Shown here: positions 1 to 6,467 of the stretch, one piece after another | Numbering within the stretch: position 1 is the stretch's first letter | How the letters are laid out: each line of letters begins with the position of its first letter | Notes under the pieces: generated by a model | What the model was told of the DNA's origin: nothing | What the model saw: the letters and a program-made list of their open reading frames with translations, nothing else | Databases searched by the model: none | DNA from: Parcubacteria group bacterium GW2011_GWA2_36_10 | GTDB lineage: Bacteria; Patescibacteriota; Patescibacteriia; UBA1558; GWA2-36-10 | NCBI GenBank assembly: GCA_000991205.1 | Contig: LBRC01000030.1 | Coordinates: 1-7,503, forward strand | Direction: 5' to 3' | DNA: 7,503 nucleotides | Made by a program: the position numbers and the translations under genes

Positions 1-52
1 TCAATTAAGAAAAATTACACACCTTCTAGCACCTTGAAGAAAAACCTACCTT

Positions 53-226
53 TTATGCAAAAACTTGTTTAAATTTATCATTAGTTTGCGCTTCGACGAT
101 AAATTCTGGATTCACCGTGGCGATTTGATGCTGACTATCAGAATTGAGACAGCTTAAAATCAGTTCCTTGGCTAATTGCTCACTGACGCAATTTATTTTG
201 ACACCTAAAAGATTATACTCTTCCAT
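53..226 (-). pseudogene. Truncated WecG/TagA/CpsF-type glycosyltransferase, N-terminal fragment only
   Basis: The minus strand reads from ATG at 226 to TAA at 53, giving 57 residues. It starts MEEYNLLGVKINCVSEQLA and contains IATVNPEFIVEAQTN, which matches the first ~55 residues of WecG/TagA/CpsF glycosyltransferases. Those enzymes are usually about 240 residues and transfer N-acetylmannosaminuronate or related sugars to lipid-linked intermediates of cell-surface polysaccharides. The next family block (an ADL..PDGIG-like stretch) is missing: none of the three frames in the remaining 52 nt encodes it. The gene starts 5 nt after the thpR stop, and an AGAG lies about 8 nt before the ATG, so translational coupling to thpR is likely. 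It is either a gene remnant or a gene cut by an insertion lying to the left. The family match is from memory of the N-terminal motif, and the peptide is probably not an active enzyme alone. Confidence 0.6.
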
Positions 227-231
227 ATATT

Positions 232-795
232 TTACTCTAAATCAAAAGTATTTAAAACAAAATATTCTGGACCTTTTTTTCCTAAAATACTTTCTTGCAA
301 TTCTAGATGATCAACACCAAATTCACCTGAAACTTTCCAATCTAAAAACTCTTGAAATTCTTCAAATTTAGCGGCTTTTTTGACACGTGCAATAGTTAAG
401 TGGGGCTTAAAAACTCGAGACTCTTTATTGGCTAGTCCATTTTGCCACAAAGTTTCTTCTAGCTCTTCATATAAAGCGTTTAATTCTTCATCTGGCTCAA
501 TCGCAATGTTTAAAATACGAGCTAAACTATTTGGGTCTTTAGGGAAAAGTTGGGTTTTGGCTAATTTTAGGTTCATTTGGCCAAATTTTTGGCTAAGTTC
601 ACCCAAAATATCAATAATTGGCACTAAATTATCTAGTGGCGTGTCACCTAAAAATTTTAGGGTCAAATGGACATTTTCGGCTGGTACTAAACGTAGTTTT
701 TCAGTAGGCACATTTAAACGGCTAAATTCTTTGAAAATTTGCTTAATTAAACCGATTTCTATTGGTAAACTAATAAAAAGTCTTTTATTTTCCAT
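232..795 (-). CDS. thpR: RNA 2',3'-cyclic phosphodiesterase (LigT/ThpR family)
   Basis: This 187-residue protein belongs to the 2H phosphoesterase superfamily. ThpR opens 2',3'-cyclic phosphates on RNA ends to 2'-phosphates, and some members ligate tRNA halves in vitro. Both catalytic HxT motifs are present and properly spaced: HLTL at residues 43-46 and HLTI at 132-135. The start (RLFISLPI) and the end (a GPEY block at ~175-178, then L..FDL) are also typical, and the length is normal for the family. The ATG at 795 is used because RLFISLPI follows at once; no Shine-Dalgarno sequence is seen upstream. The gene diverges from the small ORF at 904 and leads into the truncated glycosyltransferase, probably on one transcript. 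The enzyme is expected to be cytoplasmic and intact. Confidence 0.92.
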   Translation of the reverse strand: MENKRLFISLPIEIGLIKQIFKEFSRLNVPTEKLRLVPAENVHLTLKFLGDTPLDNLVPIIDILGELSQKFGQMNLKLAKTQLFPKDPNSLARILNIAIEPDEELNALYEELEETLWQNGLANKESRVFKPHLTIARVKKAAKFEEFQEFLDWKVSGEFGVDHLELQESILGKKGPEYFVLNTFDLE

Positions 796-833
796 AAGCT
801 TATCTATATAGATTTTAGCTTTTATTTAGCTTT

Positions 834-863
834 TTAGCAAATCTGCCTATTTTATGTTATACT
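834..863 (+). promoter_or_regulatory. Probable sigma70-type promoter with extended -10 for the ORF at 904
   Basis: The -10 box TATACT lies at 858-863 and is preceded by TG at 855-856, making an extended -10 element. The best -35 is TTAGCA at 834-839 (4 of 6 consensus bases) with an 18-bp spacer. Transcription should start near 870, giving an A-rich leader of about 34 nt before the ATG at 904. The -35 overlaps the last of three spaced TTTAGC repeats (814-819, 825-830, 833-838) in the divergent region shared with thpR. Confidence 0.55.
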
Positions 864-903
864 GAATAACACGAAATAAATTAATAATTAAGTAAAAAAA
901 ATT

Positions 904-1158
904 ATGTCAGAACCACGTATGGGAGAAGTAACGCCTACTCCTGAAAATTTAGAGGATCAATATTATGCAGAATTTATAGCCGCGGATGATGATGAAAAAA
1001 GAATAGGAAAAGAAATAAACGCTGTGGTTGCTAGCACGCCAGATAAAGCGGAGGCTCATAAAATAATTATGGAAACGCTTGTACCCCAAATGGAAGCAGC
1101 AATGGCTAAAAGTAGATTAGCTGGAGATAATTGGTTTGCGGAAATTAAAAAATTATAA
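904..1158 (+). CDS. Small acidic hypothetical protein
   Basis: This 84-residue protein belongs to no family I recognise. It begins MSEPRMGEVTPTPENLEDQY, has an acidic stretch (AADDDEKR, about residues 26-33) and continues as what looks like an alpha-helical protein ending NWFAEIKKL. There is no signal peptide, membrane segment or cysteine, so it should be a soluble cytoplasmic protein. The ATG at 904 is the first in frame after a good extended -10 promoter; the second methionine (at 919) is an alternative start. No Shine-Dalgarno sequence is present in the leader. The gene stands alone, divergent from thpR, and is followed 12 nt later by a long palindrome. The dedicated promoter and the isolated layout suggest a genuine, separately transcribed gene. 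Confidence 0.7.
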   Translation: MSEPRMGEVTPTPENLEDQYYAEFIAADDDEKRIGKEINAVVASTPDKAEAHKIIMETLVPQMEAAMAKSRLAGDNWFAEIKKL

Positions 1159-1170
1159 AAATAAAATTCC

Positions 1171-1203
1171 TATCTTTTTCCCCGCGACGCGGGGAAAAAG
1201 ATA
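1171..1203. terminator. Long perfect palindrome with CCGCGACGCGG core; hairpin, possible terminator
   Basis: Arms 1171-1186 and 1188-1203 (16 bp) are exactly complementary around A1187. The GC core CCCCGCG/CGCGGGG is flanked by T5 on the left and A5 on the right. A classical intrinsic terminator has the U-tract 3' of the stem; here both strands read T5-stem-A5, so the polarity is reversed and termination would have to rely on the very strong stem alone. The 11-nt core CCGCGACGCGG recurs exactly in the palindrome at 6468-6508. It separates the gene ending at 1158 from the ORF starting at 1216. Confidence 0.5.
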
Positions 1204-1215
1204 TTGTATAAATTT

Positions 1216-1812
1216 ATGGAATTTGAGCAAATAGTAGAAAAAATTTCAAATAGGCAAGACGAGATATTATCAAACATCACCATTGAGGATGTCGTTATTT
1301 ATGTTTTCTTAAAAAATGAGTATAACAAAAGTAATATTTTGAGCAATTTTGTATTTCAATTTGTCTTTAAAACTTGGTATGGTTTGAATAATGCTGGGTT
1401 GTCTGATGAGATTAAAGTACATTATTTTGAGTTATTAAAAAATAAGCAAACTGATTTGAGGATTATTTTATCTGAATTATATGAAATACCAATGCTAAGA
1501 GGAATGCATGCTATACAATTTGCTTTTGCTACAAAATTATTACATACGATAAATAATGATTATCCTATTTTTGATTCGAAAGTTGGGAATGTCATTAATA
1601 AAAGAGTTACTGGGAGAAATAAAAATGAAAAAATTGATTCTTGTATTGAAATATATGATTATTTAATAGACTTATATAAAAAATTAATAATCAACGAACA
1701 AATTAAAAAAATATTTTTAAATTTTAGATCAAAATTTCAAGTTAATGACGAAGAAATGTCTAATATTAAAGTATTAGATTTTCTTATTTGGTCGTTGGGA
1801 AGGTTGGAATAA
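1216..1812 (+). CDS. Hypothetical protein with HhH-GPD (DNA glycosylase)-like motif
   Basis: The protein has 198 residues from ATG 1216. The in-frame TTG at 1204 would add four residues but directly abuts the palindrome and is less likely. It is predicted all-helical, cytoplasmic and without a signal peptide. The block at residues ~104-123 (FATKLLH followed by PIFDSKV) resembles a region of HhH-GPD base-excision glycosylases, where a lysine-containing helix is followed by a VDTHV-type motif bearing the catalytic aspartate; D120 would be its counterpart. The C-terminus (VLDFLIWSLG) is also like that of a widespread uncharacterised family I recall near defence or mobile genes. The coding sequence is noticeably more AT-rich than the genes after it, and it sits between two hairpins, which suggests acquisition. 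No clear promoter or Shine-Dalgarno sequence is seen. The glycosylase link is an inference from one motif. Confidence 0.7.
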   Translation: MEFEQIVEKISNRQDEILSNITIEDVVIYVFLKNEYNKSNILSNFVFQFVFKTWYGLNNAGLSDEIKVHYFELLKNKQTDLRIILSELYEIPMLRGMHAIQFAFATKLLHTINNDYPIFDSKVGNVINKRVTGRNKNEKIDSCIEIYDYLIDLYKKLIINEQIKKIFLNFRSKFQVNDEEMSNIKVLDFLIWSLGRLE

Positions 1813-1813
1813 A

Positions 1814-1836
1814 ATTACCACCCGCTGGGTGGTAAT
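1814..1836. terminator. Hairpin after the HhH-GPD-like ORF, probable weak terminator
   Basis: Ten-base-pair arms 1814-1823 (ATTACCACCC) and 1827-1836 (GGGTGGTAAT) enclose the loop GCT. The hairpin begins immediately after the TAA at 1810-1812. The following bases (AACTGG) do not form a U-tract, so it is not a textbook intrinsic terminator. It lies 39 nt before the start of the next gene. Confidence 0.5.
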
Positions 1837-1875
1837 AACTGGTATTTTGAAATTAATTACATAAAAGAGATAAAA

Positions 1876-3315
1876 ATGAAAAAAACACCAAATTTTCTAT
1901 ATTGGAATTTATTTTTGCTAGTCTTTTTGATGTCAGCACAAATGGTGCGTGCAGAAAGTGACTTCAATTATTCCAATATCATTTCTGATCAGGAAGCGAA
2001 TGACTATAGCTCCATGAATAAAACCCAAATCGTTAATTTTTTAAACTCCAAAAATAGCTATCTAAAAAATTATTATTATTATGGCTATAGCCCAGCTCCA
2101 GGAGAAGTAATCGCTACTACCGAAGAAGAAAAATTAGCAAAAGCTGCTGAAAAATCAGCTGCGGAAGTGATCTACAATGCCGCTTATGAGGCTAAAATTA
2201 GTCCCAAGTTTTTGTTGACTATGATGCAAAAAGAAATGAGTTTAGTCGAAGATCCAGACCCGACGGAAAATCAACTAGCTTTTGCGATGGGCTATTATTG
2301 CTACGATGGCCAGTCTTGTAATCCAAATTGGCGTGGCTTTGGTAAACAAGTCAGAGCAACTGCTTTGCAGTTTAGAGACTATTTAGATAATATCAGTGGC
2401 CGGACTTATAGACCGGGTCAAGAATATAATATCGAAGGCGAAGTAGTGGTACCAGAAAACAATGTCACTGCTGGTTTATACAACTATACTCCACATTTAC
2501 ACGGTAATAAATTATTTAAAACTATTTGGGATCGTTTTGGCTTTGGCACTGGCGATAGCGCACCAATAGTCGGCATCATTCCCGAAGGCTCGATAGTTAA
2601 AGCTAGCGACGGCACTGATACTGATACTATTTATTTGATTCATAACAATCTTAAACTGCCTTTTGCTAGTATGACTGCTATCGTCTCCCGCTATGACCCA
2701 AAGATGTTGATGACTGTTTCATCACTAGAGCTAAATAAATTTGCAGAAGGTCCAAGTATCGATTATCCGGCCTACTCCATCCTCCAAGGTCCAGATAATA
2801 AAAAATATTTACTTGATGGTTTAAATAAAAGGTTAATTACTTCTGATCAAGTCTTTAAAGCTTTGGGCTACAATCCAGATGAGATAATCACCGCTAGTTC
2901 CACTGCTTTAGCAAATATCAATGACGGCGAGCCAATCAGCGATGTCAGTTTATCTCCTGTCGGCCAACTATACAAAGATAAAAGTACCGGTGGTGTCTAT
3001 TATGTCAAAGATGGACAAAAATACCCGATCGTTGATCCAGAAATTATCAAAATCAATTATCCTGGACAAACAATAAAAACCGCCACTGCTAAACAATTAG
3101 AATCCTGGAACAAGCAGTTACCTATCAAACTAAAAGATGGTTTGTTAGTCAAAGGTACGACTAACCCTCAAGTTTATGTCATTACCAATGGCGAAAGAAA
3201 ATGGCTTGAAGATGAAAATACTTTTTTATCTTTAGGCTATAAATGGCAAAATGTCATCACGGTTTCTGACCGTGTCATCAAGCTAAACGCCATTGCTCAA
3301 TCTTTAAAATTATAA
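1876..3315 (+). CDS. Secreted lysozyme-like protein with four C-terminal repeats
   Basis: This 479-residue protein starts with a signal peptide: MKKT, a hydrophobic core at residues ~9-20 and a likely cleavage site at VRA-ES (residues 24-28). Residues ~85-222 look like a lysozyme-like or glucosaminidase-like domain. The helix SPKFLLTMMQKEMSLV places E120 where such enzymes carry the catalytic acid. It is followed by LAFAMGY, a cysteine pair (C142, C148), WRGFGKQV and LYNYTPHLHGN (201-211), a block also seen in actinobacterial cell-wall proteins. Four divergent ~60-residue repeats follow (about 236-290, 297-350, 361-415, 422-476), with the pattern G.(L/I)(V/Y)K.., (V/I)Y.(I/V)..G.K..I and a GY.....I end. 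They probably bind cell wall or glycan. The protein likely acts on peptidoglycan outside the membrane. An AAAGAG before the ATG at 1876 is the best ribosome site in the window. Four nucleotides separate it from the next gene. The enzymatic role is inferred. Confidence 0.8.
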   Translation: MKKTPNFLYWNLFLLVFLMSAQMVRAESDFNYSNIISDQEANDYSSMNKTQIVNFLNSKNSYLKNYYYYGYSPAPGEVIATTEEEKLAKAAEKSAAEVIYNAAYEAKISPKFLLTMMQKEMSLVEDPDPTENQLAFAMGYYCYDGQSCNPNWRGFGKQVRATALQFRDYLDNISGRTYRPGQEYNIEGEVVVPENNVTAGLYNYTPHLHGNKLFKTIWDRFGFGTGDSAPIVGIIPEGSIVKASDGTDTDTIYLIHNNLKLPFASMTAIVSRYDPKMLMTVSSLELNKFAEGPSIDYPAYSILQGPDNKKYLLDGLNKRLITSDQVFKALGYNPDEIITASSTALANINDGEPISDVSLSPVGQLYKDKSTGGVYYVKDGQKYPIVDPEIIKINYPGQTIKTATAKQLESWNKQLPIKLKDGLLVKGTTNPQVYVITNGERKWLEDENTFLSLGYKWQNVITVSDRVIKLNAIAQSLKL

Positions 3316-3319
3316 TTAT

Positions 3320-4108
3320 ATGATTGTTTTTGCGGGTCTGGTGCCTCATCCTCCACTTTTGATTCCTGAAGTCGGAAAAAATAATCTCAATAGCTTAAAA
3401 CAAACCATCGAGTCTTATCAAAGACTCGAGCAAGATTTGTATGCTAGCAAACCAGAAGTTTTATTACTGCTAGGCAAATTTGGTGAAACCAGCGAGCAAG
3501 CTTTTGTCATCAACCAAAAGCCAAAAGTAAAAGTGGAGTTTAAAAACTTTGGTGATTTATTGACTAAGCTAGAGTTTGATACTGACTTGGCTCTTGGCTA
3601 TAAAATCCGCGAAGCTACCGAAACTACTTTACCAGTTATTTTAAGTGCGCAAGAAAATCTTGATTATCATGTTGGCGTTGCTCTCTATGCTTTAGCTCAA
3701 CATTTACCACATATCAAGATCGTTAATATTGTTAGTAGTCATTTAGACGCTCAAATGCATGTGAAATTCGGTGAAGAAATAAAAGAGATAATTAATCAGT
3801 CCGGCAAACGTATCGCTGTCATCGCCAGCTGTGATCTATCACCAAAACTTAGTCATGAGTCGCCAGCTGGTTTTGCTCCCGAGGGCCAAGAGTTTGATCA
3901 ATTGATTTTAAAAAAATTTGCTAGCAAAGATTTCAAGGCTTTGTTAGAACTTAATCCAGAGATAGCTAAAAAAGCCGAAGCAGAAAATGCTTGGAAAACT
4001 ATTTTATTGCTATTTGGTTTAATCAAAAATTTAAACTATACACCAGAACAATTGAGCTACGAAGCTCCATTTGGCATTGGTTATTTAGTGGAAAATTTTA
4101 GATTATAA
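3320..4108 (+). CDS. LigB/MEMO-fold protein (class III extradiol dioxygenase-like), metal site apparently incomplete
   Basis: The 262-residue protein starts VPHPPLLIPEVGK (residues 8-20), the N-terminal signature of the LigB subunit and MEMO (AmmeMemoRadiSam protein B) superfamily. H10 is the first metal ligand. Further family blocks are LDYHVGVALYAL (114-125), IVSSHLD (137-143), ASCDLSPKLSHESPAGFAPE (169-188) and EAPFGIGYLV (248-257). In most relatives the strand ending near residue 53 reads SPHG and supplies a second metal histidine; here it reads LLLLGKFG, without a histidine. The later GDLSH block also reads CDLSP. Length and the rest of the fold look intact, so this is a divergent full-length protein, possibly not a dioxygenase. 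It should be cytoplasmic. It begins 4 nt after the secreted lysozyme-like gene with no Shine-Dalgarno sequence, so the two are probably one operon. The substrate is unknown. Confidence 0.8.
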   Translation: MIVFAGLVPHPPLLIPEVGKNNLNSLKQTIESYQRLEQDLYASKPEVLLLLGKFGETSEQAFVINQKPKVKVEFKNFGDLLTKLEFDTDLALGYKIREATETTLPVILSAQENLDYHVGVALYALAQHLPHIKIVNIVSSHLDAQMHVKFGEEIKEIINQSGKRIAVIASCDLSPKLSHESPAGFAPEGQEFDQLILKKFASKDFKALLELNPEIAKKAEAENAWKTILLLFGLIKNLNYTPEQLSYEAPFGIGYLVENFRL

Positions 4109-4152
4109 GAGAGCTTGAAAAGTCCTGTATTTTCTATTAATATTAAACTTAT

Positions 4153-4158
4153 TATAAT
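4153..4158 (+). promoter_or_regulatory. Probable -10 box of the restriction-modification locus
   Basis: An exact TATAAT lies 14 nt before the methyltransferase ATG at 4173. Transcription would start near 4165, leaving a leader of only about 8 nt with no room for a Shine-Dalgarno sequence. No convincing -35 is seen 16-18 bp upstream, and the surrounding DNA is very AT-rich, so a chance match is possible. Confidence 0.4.
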
Positions 4159-4172
4159 AATTACTTTAAATA

Positions 4173-4961
4173 ATGATAAAACCATATTATAAAAAAGGTA
4201 AATTTGCCTTATATCAAGCTAATTCTTTGGATTTTTTAGCTAATGCTAAAGAAAATTCAGTTGACATGATTTTTGCCGATCCACCATATCTATTGTCTAA
4301 CGGCGGCTTTACTGTTCATGCTGGCAAAATGGTTAGTGTTAATAAAGGTGAATGGGATGTAAGTAATGGTTACAAAAAAGATTTTGAATTTCATCTTGCT
4401 TGGATTAAGGCTTGTCACAGAGTTTTAAAACCAGGTGGAACTATTTGGATTAGTGGTACTTATCACTCTATTTATCAGTGCGGCTTTGCTTTACAAGTAA
4501 ATCATTTTCATATTTTGAATGATATTGCTTGGTTTAAACCAAATGCTTCGCCAAACTTGAGTTGTCGTTTTTTTACTGCTAGTCATGAGACTTTGATTTG
4601 GGCTAGAAAAGACAAAAAAGGCAAACATAAGTTTAATTATAAACTAATGAAAGATGGTGATTGGCAAAAAGATTTTTTAAAAAAGCCAAATACCCAAATG
4701 AGGAGTGTTTGGTCAATATATCCGCCAAAAAAAGATGAAAAGAAGTTTGGTAAACACCCAACTCAAAAGCCAATTGATCTGTTAGTTAGAATTGTTTTAG
4801 CTAGCACAGATAAAGGTGATTTAGTTTTGGACCCATTCGCTGGTTCCTCAACCACTGGAATAGCCGCTGTTTTAAATGACAGAAAATTTATTGGTATTGA
4901 TTTAGAAAAAAAATATTTAGATTTATCAATTCAAAGATTTGAAGATATAAATAATAATTAA
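4173..4961 (+). CDS. Site-specific adenine-N6 DNA methyltransferase, beta class, DpnA-like
   Basis: This 262-residue protein has motifs in beta-class order. The catalytic motif IV FADPPY (residues 34-39) comes first. The specificity part follows (SVNKGEWD 55-62; PNLSCRFFTASHETLIWARK 127-146), then HPTQKP (195-200) and the S-adenosylmethionine-binding motif I LDPFAGSSTTG (219-229). DPPY indicates N6-adenine methylation. From memory, SNGG, SVNKGEWD and PNLSCRFFT are strikingly like DpnA (M2.DpnII, GATC); M.HinfI (GANTC) is a more distant relative, so GATC is the first guess for the target. The length is typical and all motifs are intact. The ATG at 4173 follows an exact TATAAT with a very short leader. 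The PD-(D/E)XK protein starting 10 nt downstream is its likely restriction partner, so this gene would protect host DNA. The methyltransferase call is firm; the specificity is inferred. Confidence 0.93.
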   Translation: MIKPYYKKGKFALYQANSLDFLANAKENSVDMIFADPPYLLSNGGFTVHAGKMVSVNKGEWDVSNGYKKDFEFHLAWIKACHRVLKPGGTIWISGTYHSIYQCGFALQVNHFHILNDIAWFKPNASPNLSCRFFTASHETLIWARKDKKGKHKFNYKLMKDGDWQKDFLKKPNTQMRSVWSIYPPKKDEKKFGKHPTQKPIDLLVRIVLASTDKGDLVLDPFAGSSTTGIAAVLNDRKFIGIDLEKKYLDLSIQRFEDINNN

Positions 4962-4971
4962 TATAAATACT

Positions 4972-5502
4972 ATGAAAAAAGGCGGTACAGGAGGAGGAAA
5001 CACAAAAACAGGCTTAAATTTTGAAGGAAAAGTCGATTTTATTACTTTTATTTCTAGACAAAAAGACTACTCCGTTGAGGGCATAAATATTTTTTATAAA
5101 AAGAAAAAAGTAGCCATGTCTTTTAAGAAATATGGTTTTTATGAATATTTAAAAAGTAATGGTGTAGATCATACAAAATTAATTTCAAAAAAATTATTAC
5201 CAGATGATGCGATTTATGTTATTACAAATAATACTTTATTTATTTTAGAAATAAAGTTTCAAGAAGTTAGTGGATCTACTGATGAAAAATTGCAGACTTG
5301 TGATTTTAAAATTAAACAATATAGAAAATTATTAGCACAATTAAACGTGGAGGTAGAATATATTTATATTTTAAATGATTGGTTTAAAAAACCAGAGTAT
5401 AAAGATATCCTTGATTATATTATTTCGATCAAGGGATGTTCTTATTACTTTAATTATTTACCATTATACAAAATCGGACTTCCTGTCCCTGGTAAAGCTT
5501 AA
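4972..5502 (+). CDS. Probable type II restriction endonuclease, PD-(D/E)XK superfamily
   Basis: This 176-residue basic protein follows the methyltransferase stop by 10 nt. It begins with a glycine-rich segment, MKKGGTGGGNTKTGLNFEGK. The nuclease core is visible: LPDDAIYV (residues 76-83), then strand TLFILEIKFQE, so D78 or D79 with E93 and K95 form a PD...ExK site. E18 in LNFEGKVD could be the helix glutamate. A conserved-looking stretch GSTDEKLQTCDFKIKQY (101-117) follows, and the protein ends LPVPGKA. With the adjacent methyltransferase, the simplest reading is the cognate restriction enzyme cutting the same site. It does not look like the longer R.DpnII as I remember it, so specificity is left open. 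The gene is very AT-rich, like many transferred restriction genes, and has no Shine-Dalgarno sequence. An alternative is a nicking or repair nuclease. Confidence 0.78.
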   Translation: MKKGGTGGGNTKTGLNFEGKVDFITFISRQKDYSVEGINIFYKKKKVAMSFKKYGFYEYLKSNGVDHTKLISKKLLPDDAIYVITNNTLFILEIKFQEVSGSTDEKLQTCDFKIKQYRKLLAQLNVEVEYIYILNDWFKKPEYKDILDYIISIKGCSYYFNYLPLYKIGLPVPGKA

Positions 5503-5568
5503 AATAAAAAAATAAGAAATGCTGTGTTTAAAAATATCAAAGTAGATTTAAGATAATTAAAAAATTTT

Positions 5569-6453
5569 ATGCCAATTTTTCAAATCAAAAATAAAAAAGC
5601 TAACCAGGTTTTTTTGGATATTAATCATTTCAAAAATGAGGCTGATTTGAGAGATTTTTTTGCTGATAATCTTGAGCAACTTTTAGGAATGAGATTTCTC
5701 TCAATTGAATACCCAACTACCGACGGTAGAATTGATACTTTTGCCATAGATGAAATGAATTCCCCAGTGATCATTGAGTATAAATGGGGTCAGGATAATG
5801 CAATTTTTGTTCAGGGCTTGTTTTATTTAAATTGGCTCCAAAATAATAGAAAACATTTTGATTTACTAGTTGCTGATAAACTTGGTAAAGAAGAAAAGGT
5901 TAATTGGACGAGCCCGCGTGTTATTTTGGTGGCTCAAGGTTTTGATAATAGAACCATAACAGCGGTACAACAAGTTGAAAACGTAGAATTAATCAAATAT
6001 GTTCCATATAGACAAGATATTTTATATTTAGAAAATGTTTATGTTCCAAATCAGTTGAAAAAAATTAAAGAAAAAAGCGTTAGCGCAGAGCTTGATGTAG
6101 AGAGAGTTTATGATATTAATTATCATTTGAGTAAACACCACTCAACTAATGAGATAAAAGATATTTTTTATAAATTACAAGAAAAAATACAAACCTTACC
6201 AGAAGTTGAAGAGGTAATAAATCAAAAAACGGGTATCACATACCGCACAACAAAAAGTTTTACAAGATTTGAGTTTGGTAAAACGGTCGTGGATGTGTTA
6301 GTGAGAAATGCTAAGTATAATGATCCGAAAAATTTAGTAGATGATATAACTGCGCATTTGTGGGGGTATAAAGGAAGAATTAAATTAAAGACACTTAAGG
6401 ATGTTAATTATATTTTCGATATAATTAAACAATCTTATGAGGAGACTTTATAA
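5569..6453 (+). CDS. NucS-like PD-(D/E)XK protein with C-terminal DUF5655 domain
   Basis: The protein has 294 residues. The N-terminal ~160 residues form a NucS/DUF91-like nuclease fold: GRIDTFAID (53-61) gives D56 and VIIEYKW (67-73) gives E70 and K72, followed by Q83 in FVQGLFYLNWL. That is the D...ExK...Q arrangement. Residues ~181-293 match the DUF5655 pattern: YHLSKH, an amphipathic helix with IQTLPEVEEVI, the central FEFGKTVVDVLVRN, an NDPKNLVDDITAHLWGYKGR block, and the closing VNYIFDIIKQSYEETL. This two-domain architecture is common among uncharacterised proteins, some mislabelled 'transporter'. It probably binds or cuts DNA in the cytoplasm. It lies 66 nt after the restriction gene; GATAAT at 5552-5557 may give it its own near-leaderless promoter. 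The palindromic terminator 14 nt after its stop closes the locus. A defence role is inferred from neighbours only. Confidence 0.82.
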   Translation: MPIFQIKNKKANQVFLDINHFKNEADLRDFFADNLEQLLGMRFLSIEYPTTDGRIDTFAIDEMNSPVIIEYKWGQDNAIFVQGLFYLNWLQNNRKHFDLLVADKLGKEEKVNWTSPRVILVAQGFDNRTITAVQQVENVELIKYVPYRQDILYLENVYVPNQLKKIKEKSVSAELDVERVYDINYHLSKHHSTNEIKDIFYKLQEKIQTLPEVEEVINQKTGITYRTTKSFTRFEFGKTVVDVLVRNAKYNDPKNLVDDITAHLWGYKGRIKLKTLKDVNYIFDIIKQSYEETL

Positions 6454-6467
6454 AAATTACTGTCGCC

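Noticed and set aside
1..52. Possible group II intron 5' end (GTGTG on the minus strand) interrupting the glycosyltransferase gene
   Set aside because: The frame stops at 53-55 before reaching it, no intron domains are visible, and a GTGTG match is expected by chance.
144..371. 75-codon plus-strand open frame
   Set aside because: It overlaps thpR and the glycosyltransferase fragment on the other strand and resembles no protein.
380..811. 143-codon plus-strand open frame opposite thpR
   Set aside because: It is the antisense shadow of thpR, whose HxT motifs and family ends are clear; the translation is serine-rich and low in sense.
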